This document shows, piece by piece, positions 10,456 through 20,788 of a stretch of DNA of 64,000 bases; the stretch's first letter is position 1, and each line of letters starts with the position of its first letter. The notes below the pieces were generated by a model, which saw nothing but the letters and a program-made list of their open reading frames with translations, searched no databases and was not told the DNA's origin. The stretch spans positions 249,964 through 313,963 of the forward strand of contig JAAHGF010000008.1 of NCBI GenBank assembly GCA_010672585.1, read 5' to 3'. The DNA is from Okeania sp. SIO1I7 (GTDB lineage Bacteria; Cyanobacteriota; Cyanobacteriia; Cyanobacteriales; Microcoleaceae). A program made the position numbers and the translations under genes.

Positions 10456-12960
10456 ATGAATCAAACCAAAGTATTATTCATCGACTCCAAGGTAGAAAAT
10501 TACAATTACCTCATCTCACAGGTTGACCCTCAGACAAAAACAGTTATCCTACAACCCAATCAAAATGGTATAGACCAAATATCTCAAAGTCTGGCTAAAT
10601 GCCTAGATGTAGGGACAATTCATATTATTTCTCATGGAGAAACAGGCACTTTGTACTTGGGAAATAGTATCCTGAGTTTAAACAACATTCATCAATATAG
10701 CGAGAGTATTCAAAAGTGGGGCAAATGTTTATCTGCTGATGGTGAAATCTTGATTTATGGTTGTCAGGTAGCAAGTGGTCAGTCAGGTCGAAAATTTGTC
10801 CGACAACTGCATCAACTCACAGGAGCAAATATTGCAGCATCAGAAACACTGACTGGAAATGTTAGCAGAGGTGGTAACTGGAATTTAGAAATAATATTCG
10901 GTCAACTCAAGTCAGCATTGGCGTTTACTCCAGAAGTTAGGGCAAGTTATCCAGGAGTATTGGCAAATATTGTGGTGGATACTACTAATGATGTAGTGGA
11001 TGATAGTGATGGTGTGACATCTTTGCGGGAAGCTATTATTGAAGCTAACAGTACTCCAGAAGATGATACTATTCAACTGACAGCGGGAGCAACATATAAT
11101 CTGACTATTTCAGGAAGTGATGAAGATGCTGCTGCTACAGGAGATTTAGATATTGTTGCTGGAGGTGGAGAAATAACAGTGATTTCTGAGGGAGAGGAAC
11201 AAGCTGTTATTGATGCTGGGGGTGAAACAGGACTCAATGACAGGGTGTTTCATGTTTTAGAAAATGCTGCGCTACAGTTGGAAAATGTAGAAGTTACTGG
11301 TGGATTAGTAACTGGTGATTCAGGTGGTGGTATATTTAATACAGGTACAGCTAATATCATTAATACTACTATTAGTGGTAACTCAGCAAGTTTAAATGGT
11401 AGTGGTATAAATAACTCAGGTACAGTCAGTATCAGCAATAGCACTATTACTAGCAATTCAAATAATAGTGGTGGTGGTGGCATTCACAACTTTTTGGGGA
11501 TAGCTAATATCAGCGACAGCACCATCAGTAATAATTCAGCAATTTCAGGTGGTGGCATTCTCAACAACACAGGTACAGTCAGTATCAACAACAGCACCAT
11601 CAGTGATAATTCAGCTACTGGTAGTGGAGGGGGTATCAACACCTTAAGCACTACAAATTACTTGTTAGGTATAACCAGTATCAATAATAGCACTATTAGT
11701 AGTAATTCAGCAGATTCTGGTGGTGGCATCTATAATTCAGGTATAACCAATATCAATAATAGCACTATTAGTGGCAATTCAGCAGATAGAGCTGCTGGAA
11801 TCTATAACTTCGACACAGCTAGTATCATTAACAGCACTATCACTGGCAATTCATCATTTTTTGGCGCTAGTGGCATCACAGCTGCTGGAAGCGTAACAGT
11901 TACCTCTAGCATTGTCTCTGGTAATGCCAACATTGATGCTGCCATTACACAAAGCACCAATAACTTAATCAGTGCCAACAATAACTTGATTGGCACGGGT
12001 AACGCTATCAATAGCTTCAATGGCGATCGCGACCAAGTAGGTGTGACCAACCCTCTACTGGGAGAGCTAGCTGACAATGGTGGCCCCACCTTGACCCATT
12101 TACCTCTGTCCAATAGTCCTGTCATTGATGCAGGTAGTAATCCCAACGCATTGACCACTGACCAACGAGGCCAACCTCGAGTTGCTGGTGCAGGAGTTGA
12201 TATTGGTGCTGTGGAATTACAACCTACACAAGAAATCATGGGCACTGTGTCAAATGATACCCTTGATGGTACAGCAGGAGAAGATAGCATTTTTGGGTTG
12301 GATGGCAACGATGTTATTAATGGTTTAGATGATGACGATGTTTTATTTGGTAATCGAGACCTAGATACTATCAACGGAGATGCAGGTAACGACACAATAT
12401 ATGGTGGTAGAGATAACGATTTAGTTATTGGCAACATAGGAGAAGATTTTCTCAGGGGAGATAGAGGTAGTGATTCAGTTTTTGGTCAGGAAGGTAACGA
12501 TATTGCTTTTGGTGGTAAAGATAGTGATTTAATAGATGGGGGTTTTGGTAACGATTCAATCTCAGGCGATCTAGGTAGCGACACGTTAATTGGAGGTCAA
12601 GGAATAGATACCCTCAATGGTGGTAGTGATGCCGATATTTTTGAATTAGCTGTTGGCGAAGGTCTCGATTTGATCGCCGACTTTGTGCCACAACAAGATA
12701 TAATTCTGCTGGACAAAAGTATATTTACAGCTATTACCAGTGACTCAGGAACAGGTTTTAGTGTCGATGCTGAATTTGCTATAGTTACCAGTGATGCTGA
12801 TGCCGAAACCTCCTCAGCAGTCATTGTTTATAATAGCAACAATGGCAAATTGTTCTACAATGCAAATGGTACAGAAGCAGAATTTGGCAGTGGTGGTGAA
12901 TTTGCTAATCTCACGAATATCGCATCTATCAGTGAGAATGATTTCTTGCTCAGAGGATAA
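10456..12960 (+). CDS. Giant secreted DUF4347 / beta-helix / RTX protein, paralogue 3 (different RTX block)
   Basis: The product has 834 residues and the shortest beta-helix section. The DUF4347 part and [10 protein letters not shown] region are almost identical to paralogue 2. The RTX part differs from the other three: they share a [19 protein letters not shown] block, while this one has a longer run (about residues 595-740) with motifs such as GLDGNDVINGLDDDDVLFG and GGRDNDLVIGNIGED. After that it returns to the common C-terminus ([13 protein letters not shown] to SISENDFLLRG). The swap of a single module between conserved ends points to recombination among paralogues or import of an RTX cassette. 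Secretion by a type I system is inferred. Confidence 0.85.
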   Translation: MNQTKVLFIDSKVENYNYLISQVDPQTKTVILQPNQNGIDQISQSLAKCLDVGTIHIISHGETGTLYLGNSILSLNNIHQYSESIQKWGKCLSADGEILIYGCQVASGQSGRKFVRQLHQLTGANIAASETLTGNVSRGGNWNLEIIFGQLKSALAFTPEVRASYPGVLANIVVDTTNDVVDDSDGVTSLREAIIEANSTPEDDTIQLTAGATYNLTISGSDEDAAATGDLDIVAGGGEITVISEGEEQAVIDAGGETGLNDRVFHVLENAALQLENVEVTGGLVTGDSGGGIFNTGTANIINTTISGNSASLNGSGINNSGTVSISNSTITSNSNNSGGGGIHNFLGIANISDSTISNNSAISGGGILNNTGTVSINNSTISDNSATGSGGGINTLSTTNYLLGITSINNSTISSNSADSGGGIYNSGITNINNSTISGNSADRAAGIYNFDTASIINSTITGNSSFFGASGITAAGSVTVTSSIVSGNANIDAAITQSTNNLISANNNLIGTGNAINSFNGDRDQVGVTNPLLGELADNGGPTLTHLPLSNSPVIDAGSNPNALTTDQRGQPRVAGAGVDIGAVELQPTQEIMGTVSNDTLDGTAGEDSIFGLDGNDVINGLDDDDVLFGNRDLDTINGDAGNDTIYGGRDNDLVIGNIGEDFLRGDRGSDSVFGQEGNDIAFGGKDSDLIDGGFGNDSISGDLGSDTLIGGQGIDTLNGGSDADIFELAVGEGLDLIADFVPQQDIILLDKSIFTAITSDSGTGFSVDAEFAIVTSDADAETSSAVIVYNSNNGKLFYNANGTEAEFGSGGEFANLTNIASISENDFLLRG

Positions 12961-13047
12961 ACTCTTAACATAAAATAATATTAATAAATTAGGAAATAAT
13001 ACAAAATGATGGTATATTTTAGTTCTACCCTACAACCCTCCTAGATT

Positions 13048-16000
13048 ATGAATCAAACCAAACTTTTATTCATCGACTCTAAGGTAGAAAATTACCATCA
13101 TTTAATTCCAGAGATTGAGCTTGATACAAAAGTATTTATCTTAGAACCCAATGAAAATGGTATTGACCAAATAACTGAAAACTTAGGTAAATACCATCAG
13201 GTAGAGACAATTCATATTATTTCTCATGGAGAAACAGGCACTTTGTACTTGGGAAATAGTATCCTGAGTTTAAACAATATTCATCAATATAGTGAGAGTA
13301 TTCAACAGTGGGGCAAATGTTTGTCTGCTGGTGGTGAAATCTTGATTTATGGTTGTCAGGTAGCAAGTGGTAAGGAAGGTAAAGAATTTGTCAGACAACT
13401 GCATCAACTCACAGGAGCAAATATTGCTGCCTCAGAAACACTTACTGGAAATGTTAGCAGAGGTGGTAACTGGAATTTAGAAGTAATATTTGGTCAACTC
13501 AAGTCAGCATTGGCATTTCCCCCAGAAGTTAGGGCGAGTTATGCAGGGGTATTGGCAAATATTGTGGTGGATACTACTAATGATGTAGTGGATGATAGTG
13601 ATGGTGTGACATCTTTGCGGGAAGCAATAATTGAAGCTAACAGTACCCCGGAAGACGATACTATTCAACTTACGGCAGGAGCAACATATAATCTGACTAT
13701 TTCAGGGAGTGATGAAGATGGTGGTGCCACCGGAGATTTAGATATTGTTGCTGGTGGTGGGGAAATAACTGTTATTTCTGAGGGAGAGGAACAAGCTGTT
13801 ATTGATGCTGGGGGTGAAACTGGAATAGGCGATCGGGTATTTCATGTTTTGGAGGATGGTTTCCTACAGTTGGAGAATATAGAAGTTACTGGAGGCTTTT
13901 TAAATGCTGCCGGTGGTGGTATTGATAACTTAGGTACAATTAGTATCAACAACAGCACTATTAGTGGCAATTCAGTAGCAACTTTTGGTGGTGCTATCTA
14001 CAACTCAGGTACAGTCAATATTAACGACAGCACTATTAGTGACAATTCAGCAGAAAGTATTGGTGGTGGCATCGATAACTACCGTGGTACAGTCAATATT
14101 AACAACAGCACTATTAGTGGCAATTCAGCAGCAAGTTTTGGTGGTGCTATCTACAACTCAGGTACAGTCAATATTAACGACAGCACTATTAGTGACAATT
14201 CAGCAGAAAGTATTGGTGGTGGTATCGATAACTACCGTGGTACAGTCAATATTAACGACAGCACTATTAGTGGTAATTCAGCAAGTTTGCGTGCTGGTGG
14301 CATCAACAACTCAGGTACATTGAGTCTTAACAATACCAATATTAGTGGCAACTCAGCAACTTTGCGTGGTGGTGGCATTGAAAACTCAGGTACAGCTAAT
14401 ATAAGCGATAGCAATATTAGTGGTAATTCAGCAACTTATTATGGTGGTGGCATCTTCAGCATAAATAGCGCATACAACCTAAGTAGCGCACTTGTTACTA
14501 TCAACAACAGCACCATCAGTGGCAATTCAACAGGTTCTAATGGTGGTGGAATTACAAGCGAAACCGGCACAGTCACCATCAGTAATAGCACTATCAGTGG
14601 TAATTCCACATTTAATGGTGGTGGTATATATAATTCAGGTACAGCAAGTATCAGCTATACCACTATTAGTGATAATTCTGCAGTTAATGGTGGTGGCATC
14701 AACAACTCAGGTACAGCAAGTATCAGTGACAGCACTATTAGTAGTAATTCTGCAGTTAATGGTAGCGGAATAGAAAACTCAGGCACAGGCAGTATTAGTG
14801 ATAGCACTATTAGTGGTAATTTCGCATATGTTGGTGGTGGCATCAATAACTTTAGTGGTACAGCAAGTATCACTGACAGCACCATCAGTGGTAATTCAGC
14901 ATCTTACAGTGGTGGTATCGCAAACAACTCAGGTACAGCAAGTATCAGTAACAGCACTATTAGTAGTAATTCTGCAGTTAATGGCGGTGGTTTTTCTAAC
15001 TTAAGTGGTACAGCAAGTATCAGTAACAGTACCATTAGTGGTAATTCAGCAAATTACGGTGGTGGCATCAACAATTATTCAGGTGCAGCAAGTATCATTG
15101 ACAGCACTATTAGTGGCAATTCAGCATCTTACGGTGGTGGAATCAGCAATTATTCAGGTACAACCAGTATTAGCAACAGTACTATTAGTGGCAATTCAGC
15201 ATCTTATGGTGGTGGCATCAACAATTATTCAGGTACAACCAGTATTAGCAACAGTACCATTACTCGTAATGAAGCTGTTTCAAGTCAAGGAAGTGGCATT
15301 TTGCACTATGATGCCTTTACTGATGTCACCTCTAGCATTGTTTCCGGTAATGTCAACAGTGATGTTGATTCCACAAGTAACGACAACTTTACCAGTGGTG
15401 GGAATAATCTAATTGGCACAGGTAATGCCACCGCTATCTTCGATGGTGAAAACGACCAAACAGGTATCACTGACCCTTTACTTGGAGAATTAGACGATAA
15501 TGGTGGCCCCACTTTCACCCATTTACCTCTGTCCAACAGTCCCGCCATTGATGCAGGTAGTAATCCCAACGCACTTACTAACGACCAACGGGGCGAACCG
15601 CGATTAGTAGGCGAAGGGGTTGATATTGGTGCTGTAGAATTACAAATTCCACTAGAAATCATTGGTACTTCTGAAAGCGAAGTCCTTAATGGTGCAGGTG
15701 AAAATGATACCATGACAGGTCTTGCAGGTGATGACACTATTAATGGTCGTGGTGGTGATGACCAAATTATTGGTAGTCGAGGTAGCGACTTTCTCTATGG
15801 AAAAGACGGCGATGATACTCTAGAAGGTCGTCAAGACAGCGATCGCCTGTTTGGTGGTAATGGTAATGACTCTCTCCTTGGTGGTCAAGGGCGCGATTTT
15901 TTCAATGGTGGTGCTGGCGACGATACTCTGACTGGTGGAGCTAGTATTGACCGCTTTATTTTCAATACGACTGATGAATTTAACTCAGATGATATTGGAG

Positions 16001-16296
16001 TAGATGACATTACTGACTTTGTTCCGGGACAAGATAAAATTCTGCTAGACAAAAGCACTTTTACTGAAATTACCAGTGACTCAGGAGAGGGTTTCAGCGT
16101 TAATAGTGAATTTGCTATAGTTACCAGTGATGCTGATGCTGAAATCTCAGCAGGAGTTATTATTTATAATAGTAGTAACGGCAAGTTATTCTATAATCCC
16201 AATGGCACAGAAGCAGAATTTGGCAGTGGTGGTGAATTTGCTAATCTCACGAATACCGCATCTATTAGTGAGGATGATTTCTTGCTGAGAGGATAA
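13048..16296 (+). CDS. Giant secreted DUF4347 / beta-helix / RTX protein, paralogue 4
   Basis: The product has 1082 residues and the longest beta-helix, with more than 20 GGGI-type units. Its first 45 residues (MNQTKLLFIDSKVENYHHLI, then IELDTKVFILEPNENG) are the most divergent of the set; from HIISHGETGTLYLG on it matches the others. [10 protein letters not shown], the [10 protein letters not shown] cap, RTX repeats and the conserved C-terminus (SISEDDFLLRG) are present. Only 87 bp separate it from paralogue 3, so the two may be co-transcribed. The beta-helix contains a fresh 153-bp tandem duplication. As for the others, export and a surface role are inferred. Confidence 0.85.
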   Translation: MNQTKLLFIDSKVENYHHLIPEIELDTKVFILEPNENGIDQITENLGKYHQVETIHIISHGETGTLYLGNSILSLNNIHQYSESIQQWGKCLSAGGEILIYGCQVASGKEGKEFVRQLHQLTGANIAASETLTGNVSRGGNWNLEVIFGQLKSALAFPPEVRASYAGVLANIVVDTTNDVVDDSDGVTSLREAIIEANSTPEDDTIQLTAGATYNLTISGSDEDGGATGDLDIVAGGGEITVISEGEEQAVIDAGGETGIGDRVFHVLEDGFLQLENIEVTGGFLNAAGGGIDNLGTISINNSTISGNSVATFGGAIYNSGTVNINDSTISDNSAESIGGGIDNYRGTVNINNSTISGNSAASFGGAIYNSGTVNINDSTISDNSAESIGGGIDNYRGTVNINDSTISGNSASLRAGGINNSGTLSLNNTNISGNSATLRGGGIENSGTANISDSNISGNSATYYGGGIFSINSAYNLSSALVTINNSTISGNSTGSNGGGITSETGTVTISNSTISGNSTFNGGGIYNSGTASISYTTISDNSAVNGGGINNSGTASISDSTISSNSAVNGSGIENSGTGSISDSTISGNFAYVGGGINNFSGTASITDSTISGNSASYSGGIANNSGTASISNSTISSNSAVNGGGFSNLSGTASISNSTISGNSANYGGGINNYSGAASIIDSTISGNSASYGGGISNYSGTTSISNSTISGNSASYGGGINNYSGTTSISNSTITRNEAVSSQGSGILHYDAFTDVTSSIVSGNVNSDVDSTSNDNFTSGGNNLIGTGNATAIFDGENDQTGITDPLLGELDDNGGPTFTHLPLSNSPAIDAGSNPNALTNDQRGEPRLVGEGVDIGAVELQIPLEIIGTSESEVLNGAGENDTMTGLAGDDTINGRGGDDQIIGSRGSDFLYGKDGDDTLEGRQDSDRLFGGNGNDSLLGGQGRDFFNGGAGDDTLTGGASIDRFIFNTTDEFNSDDIGVDDITDFVPGQDKILLDKSTFTEITSDSGEGFSVNSEFAIVTSDADAEISAGVIIYNSSNGKLFYNPNGTEAEFGSGGEFANLTNTASISEDDFLLRG
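13983..14288 (+). repeat. Near-identical 153-bp tandem duplication inside paralogue 4
   Basis: The block at 13983-14135 is repeated at 14136-14288 with only a few base changes, adding 51 codons (two beta-helix units, around GGAIYNSGTVNINDS and GGGIDNYRGTVNIN). The unit length is an exact multiple of three and of the structural repeat, so the fold should be preserved. It is the clearest case of recent repeat expansion in the array. Confidence 0.85.
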
Positions 16297-17012
16297 GCGA
16301 GTATAGCGCTGCGCGCAGGCAAGACAGCGGTGCGACCCCGCGGGGTGCGATAGACGCAAGGGAATGCGGGCGTTGGTGATTTGAGGTATGATATCAAATC
16401 CGGAGCAGAGCGCGATAGAACTCTGTTCCGCGCTCCGCGACCAAAAAACTTTCTCCTTCTACTGCTCTTTCTTCTTCTTTCTTCCCCTCCTGGGAGGGGC
16501 TAGGGGTGGGTTTACTCCTGAGGACTGACTCCTGATATCATGTCCGTTGGGGCGCGTTTGTGTAAAAGTTAGCGTGGATATCTACAGGAAATTTAAGTTT
16601 TTTTCTTGCCTGTTGCCTCACAGGAGTGCGCATTCCCTCTCTTGGTCGGCGTTCCCTTGCGACTGGCGTCGTCGCGGGGTCGCACCGCTGTTGCCAGATG
16701 AGCTGTTGCCTACCTTTGCGAGACAAGACCGATGCTACCGGACATGATATGACTTCCCCTCCTGGGATGGGGAGGGGCTAGGGGTGATAGTTTTTTCTTG
16801 CTCTTAAGCATTCCTACTTCTTCCCTCTTCCTTCTTCCCTCTTCCTTCTTGCTTCTTCCTTACCTTAGCTATACAATACCGATGCTACCGGACATGATAT
16901 TACGCAGAGACTCTACTTATGGCTAGGGTGAATACCATTTGCGCTCCGCAAAGCTCCGAATGGTGCCTCTACAAATGGTGCTTTAAAAGTCAATTTGCGT
17001 AAGTCCTGATTA
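16297..17012. other. Repeat-rich intergenic region (families A and B, SDR-like pieces)
   Basis: No gene is supported. It holds a family B left end (GGCGTTGGTGATTTGAGGTATG, from 16369), a degenerate family A end (16389), a family A pair ATATCATGTCCG (16535-16546) and CGGACATGATAT (16739-16750), and a further right end CCGGACATGATAT at 16888-16900. GGTGCGACCCCGC-type GC-rich fragments (around 16330 and 16680, also near 43857) and GGGAGGGG tracts are nested in it. It looks like a landing zone where small elements insert into each other. Confidence 0.6.
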
Positions 17013-20000
17013 TCAAGAAGTTGATGAAAATCTCAAGCAACGATATCGAGCATCTAATAAAGCTTTTACTTCTGGTGGTTTAGAAGTAAATTGGATATAA
17101 AAATAACCACTTTCTACAGGTTTATCCAAAACTTTAGCATAAATATCTTCTGTTAATACTCCGGAAGTTGAAGGGAATAAATTGAGTTTAATATTAGTAA
17201 ATACAGAAGGTATAGAACTTGTTTCTTGTGAAGCAGATTTTACCAATGCTCCTTTAGCAGAAAGTTTAACTAAACTACCTAAAAATAAATTTTCTGCAAC
17301 GTGCTTACCTTCCAAAATTGTATATTGGGTAGGTATTTCTTCAGTGAGGTCTAAAAATATTTGTTCCTCTTCTTTTAAAAATAAGTTATACTCTCCAGCA
17401 ATCCCAGTAATATTATAAATATTAATAGGTTGTTTGACTCCTTTTGGTTGCACTAATTTTCGCCTACCAATTCTCAAAAGTGATTCTCCTACCTCTTGAA
17501 GTGTAGTTTCAGAAATGAGAATTTCACCACCAGTAGAATAAGATTCAATCCGATAAGTCAAATTAACTTGGTTTCCAACTACACCATATTTTGTACGTTT
17601 CTCAGAACCAATATTTCCAACTACAACCTCCCCAGTATTAATACCAATTCCCATTTCTAAAGGAGCTAAACCCCAAGCTTGTATTTGTTTATTAACAGAT
17701 TCCATTGCCAACTGCATAGCTAAAGCACAAGCAACTGCTCTTTCTGGATCGTTTTCTCTAGTTGTTGGGGCACCAAATAAAACTAAAATCCCATCACCCA
17801 TAAACTCATCAATAGTACCATGAAAAGAGGTAATAATATCTGCCATAGAAGAAAGATAAAAGTTAATAATAGTCACAACTTCTTCTGGTGCTAATCGTTC
17901 AGAAGTACTGGTAAAACCCCGGATATCGGAAGTAAGAATCGTAATTTTTCTCCGCTCACCCCCTAGTTTTAAACCTTCTGGTGTTTCTAAGAGATTTGAA
18001 ACTACTTCATCTGTCACATAACGACCAAAAGTTTGGCGAATATGTGCTTTTTCTGTGCGGAGTTTTTTAATATTAATATGTGTCTTAATTCGAGCTAGTA
18101 ATTCTTCTTTCTGGAATGGTTTAGATAAATAATCATTAGCACCTACTTCTAATCCGACTACTAAATCTGAGACTCTATTTTTAGCAGTTAATATCATGAT
18201 TGGTAGTTGATGAAGCGGCCATATTTCCCGAACTTTTTGTATAACTTCATAACCAGTCATACCAGGCATCATTATATCTAGTAAAATTAAATCTGGTAGA
18301 AAACCTTCATCAAGAATGTTTAAAGCTTTCTGGCCACTATTAGCTTGAATAACTTCATAATTATGCAAAGAAAGTTGATTAGTTAATACCATTAAATTCA
18401 CAGGTTCATCATCAACAATGAGAATTTGAAATTCACCTTCTTTTTGTTGGTTATTTAGTGGAGTAACATCAGATGTTTGAACTGGATTTATTTCTGATTC
18501 TGAATAGGTTTCATCTGAAACAGATGCTGCTAAATGAGAGGCACTCAAAAAAGACATTTGCTGTTTGAGAGAAGATTCAATTTCACTACTTTCTGCTGGT
18601 TTTTCAGAAATATCTAAAGTAAAAGTAAAATCAGATCCAATATCAGGAGTTGATTTTACTGAAATAGTACCACTGTGTAATTCAACTAATTTTTTAGTAA
18701 TTGCTAAACCTAAACCTGTACCACCATATTGACGTTCTGTAGATCCGTCTCCTTGTTCAAAGGACTGAAAAATTGCCTCCTGTTTATCTTCAGGAATACC
18801 AATACCATTGTCAGAGACAGTGACTGCTATTTTTTGGTGGTTATCAACATCAACTAATTCTGCTGAAACTCTCACAATACCCCGCTCTGTAAATTTGATT
18901 GCATTTTCCACCAAATTATGCAAAATTTGCTGAACGCGATTTTCATCTGCAGTCGCAGGAGGAAAATTTGAGGGAATGGCATTAATAAGTTGCAAATCTT
19001 TGCCTCGCACCAAAATACGGCAAAAGGCAAGAACTACTTCCGTAACCTCTCGCATTCCTACTGAACCTAATTGTAGTTGAATATCATGGTGTCGTAGTTT
19101 GGAAAAATCCAGAATATCATTGACTAAATTGGCGAGACGATATCCACTTCCAACAACCATTAATAGATTGTTCTTTTGCAGTTCTGACATAGACCCAGTA
19201 GCACCGTCAATCATAGATTCTGCTATACCAATCATTCCGTTTAAAGGTGTACGGAGTTCGTGAGATGTATTTGCTAAAAATTCATCTTTGAGTTGATCTA
19301 GGTGTTGCAACTCCTGATTTTTTGTTTCTAGATGATTAAATGATTCTTCTAATTGTTCTGTCATTTGATTAAAAGATTTAGCTAACATAACTAACTCTTT
19401 TACTCCTTTAATTGGCACATTTTGACCTAAATTTCCATGAGAAATTTCGCTAGCTGCTGTTGATAATTTTTTGATTGGTTTAGTTATCCAACGCACTATT
19501 AATAGTCCCAAACCTACAGCTATTCCCAATGCTAAAAAACATAGTTGAATAGTGGAGCGAGTATTGGCGTTTATTTGCCCCATAAATTGTTTTTCTGGGA
19601 TGACTACTACTGTCAACCAATTAAGACCATAATTATCAGCATAAGGTGAAACTTTTATAAATATTCGCTCGCCATTGAGCATAAATTCAAGTTCTTTCTT
19701 AGTGTCAATGTTACTCAATTCTCTGTATTGCTCTGTCAAATATTGTGCTGTTGATTTGATTAAATTACTATTACTATCTACTGCCTTTTGTATTCCCAGT
19801 TCATCTATTTCTTGCGATGCTTCTGTTTCCATGGAACTTGCTATTAATACACCTTCTGTATTTAAAATAAAAGCTTCTCCAATTTCACCAATTTCTATGT
19901 TTTGTAGGAATTGACTTAATTGTTGAGATAGGTAAATATCAACACCACATACTGCTTTGAGATTATTTTCCCCATCATATATTGGTAAAGCAGCAGTAAT

Positions 20001-20618
20001 GATAGAGACGTCGGAGCTAAAGTCTAGGTAAATTTCACTCCATGTAGGTTTACCTGCTTTAACAGCGGCCTGATACCAGGGACGATTCCGAGAATCATAT
20101 TTTCTAGAACTTTTTCTAACTAAATTAGTAGTATTACCTTCGCTGTCTAGAGCATATTCATGACGGAAAAAATCCGTCGTTCCATTATTAATAACTAATC
20201 GTAATTTATTATTTTCTCCTAGTCTTGTTACTCCTAAAAATTCACCTTTAGGACTACCACAATAAATCCATTTAGCTGATTTAAGTAATTTCATTTGTTG
20301 CCAGAAAATATTTTGACCTTTTACTGGAGATATACTCAGATTATTTTCTTTGATAGGATACACATTTAATTGATTAATCAGATGAGGAATTTTTAAATAG
20401 TCCTCTATTTCGTGATCGATGTGGGCAGAAACTTCTCCGCGGAACTTACTAGCTAGGTCATTAATAGCTCTCTGTCCATTCCTAAAAGATAACCATCCTG
20501 TTAATCCAAATACAATCAATAACTCCAAGAAAAATGGAATAATTAGGATGATTCTTAAAGGTATTTTTTTCAAAAAATTTGTATTTTTATTTAATGGCTT
20601 GATAGGTTTTATTTTCAT
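17013..20618 (-). CDS. dCache-HAMP histidine kinase / receiver / class III adenylate cyclase hybrid
   Basis: This 1201-residue inner-membrane signalling protein resembles the cyanobacterial CyaC type. Order of parts: transmembrane helix about 20-45; periplasmic dCache-like sensor about 50-350 (RPWYQAAVKAGKPTWSEIY); second helix about 353-375; HAMP about 375-430; HisKA with phospho-acceptor His in HELRTPLNG (about 452); HATPase with NAIKFT, DNGIGIP and GGTGLGLAI; receiver from about 730 with DD, DIMMPG and K in LSKPF; cyclase from about 890 (TSDIRGFTS, DEFMGDGILVLFG, GINTGEVVVGN). The last 120 residues resemble a PilZ-like barrel (tentative). It probably couples an external signal to cAMP through phosphotransfer. 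It stands alone, bordered by repeats. The start has no clear ribosome site. Confidence 0.9.
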   Translation of the reverse strand: MKIKPIKPLNKNTNFLKKIPLRIILIIPFFLELLIVFGLTGWLSFRNGQRAINDLASKFRGEVSAHIDHEIEDYLKIPHLINQLNVYPIKENNLSISPVKGQNIFWQQMKLLKSAKWIYCGSPKGEFLGVTRLGENNKLRLVINNGTTDFFRHEYALDSEGNTTNLVRKSSRKYDSRNRPWYQAAVKAGKPTWSEIYLDFSSDVSIITAALPIYDGENNLKAVCGVDIYLSQQLSQFLQNIEIGEIGEAFILNTEGVLIASSMETEASQEIDELGIQKAVDSNSNLIKSTAQYLTEQYRELSNIDTKKELEFMLNGERIFIKVSPYADNYGLNWLTVVVIPEKQFMGQINANTRSTIQLCFLALGIAVGLGLLIVRWITKPIKKLSTAASEISHGNLGQNVPIKGVKELVMLAKSFNQMTEQLEESFNHLETKNQELQHLDQLKDEFLANTSHELRTPLNGMIGIAESMIDGATGSMSELQKNNLLMVVGSGYRLANLVNDILDFSKLRHHDIQLQLGSVGMREVTEVVLAFCRILVRGKDLQLINAIPSNFPPATADENRVQQILHNLVENAIKFTERGIVRVSAELVDVDNHQKIAVTVSDNGIGIPEDKQEAIFQSFEQGDGSTERQYGGTGLGLAITKKLVELHSGTISVKSTPDIGSDFTFTLDISEKPAESSEIESSLKQQMSFLSASHLAASVSDETYSESEINPVQTSDVTPLNNQQKEGEFQILIVDDEPVNLMVLTNQLSLHNYEVIQANSGQKALNILDEGFLPDLILLDIMMPGMTGYEVIQKVREIWPLHQLPIMILTAKNRVSDLVVGLEVGANDYLSKPFQKEELLARIKTHINIKKLRTEKAHIRQTFGRYVTDEVVSNLLETPEGLKLGGERRKITILTSDIRGFTSTSERLAPEEVVTIINFYLSSMADIITSFHGTIDEFMGDGILVLFGAPTTRENDPERAVACALAMQLAMESVNKQIQAWGLAPLEMGIGINTGEVVVGNIGSEKRTKYGVVGNQVNLTYRIESYSTGGEILISETTLQEVGESLLRIGRRKLVQPKGVKQPINIYNITGIAGEYNLFLKEEEQIFLDLTEEIPTQYTILEGKHVAENLFLGSLVKLSAKGALVKSASQETSSIPSVFTNIKLNLFPSTSGVLTEDIYAKVLDKPVESGYFYIQFTSKPPEVKALLDARYRCLRFSSTS

Positions 20619-20643
20619 GGAAAAAAATCCTAAATAATAACTA

Positions 20644-20788
20644 ATATCATGTCCGGATAATTAGTGATCAAAAAACTTTCTCCTTCAACTCCAGTTCTTC
20701 CTCTTCCAACTTCAGTCTTCCCTCCTGAGGACTGAGGACTGAGGACTCCGTCATTATTTATTTATAACTGTTCAACCGGACATGATAT
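20644..20788. mobile_element. Family A MITE-like element, 145 bp
   Basis: ATATCATGTCCGG (20644-20656) and CCGGACATGATAT (20776-20788) are perfect 13-bp terminal inverted repeats. The interior (ACTTTCTCCTTCAACTCC, CTGAGGACTGAGGAC) is shared with 43493-43658 and with the single-ended copies at 10273 and 24668. No open frame is present, so it would need a transposase in trans. It lies just upstream of the kinase-cyclase start codon, within its likely promoter region. Confidence 0.8.

Noticed and set aside
13985-15412. Plus-strand frames overlapping paralogue 4 in another register, rich in ALLV and VVAS repeats.
   Set aside because: They exist only because the repeat unit is a multiple of three; the main frame carries the domains.
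3435-16296. Regular repeats that might be taken for a CRISPR array.
   Set aside because: Repeats are in frame within proteins, imperfect, and not separated by unique spacers of constant length; no cas gene was seen.
16538-16747. Small frames on both strands between family A ends.
   Set aside because: They consist of repeat-derived sequence, and neither has a ribosome site or a recognisable motif.
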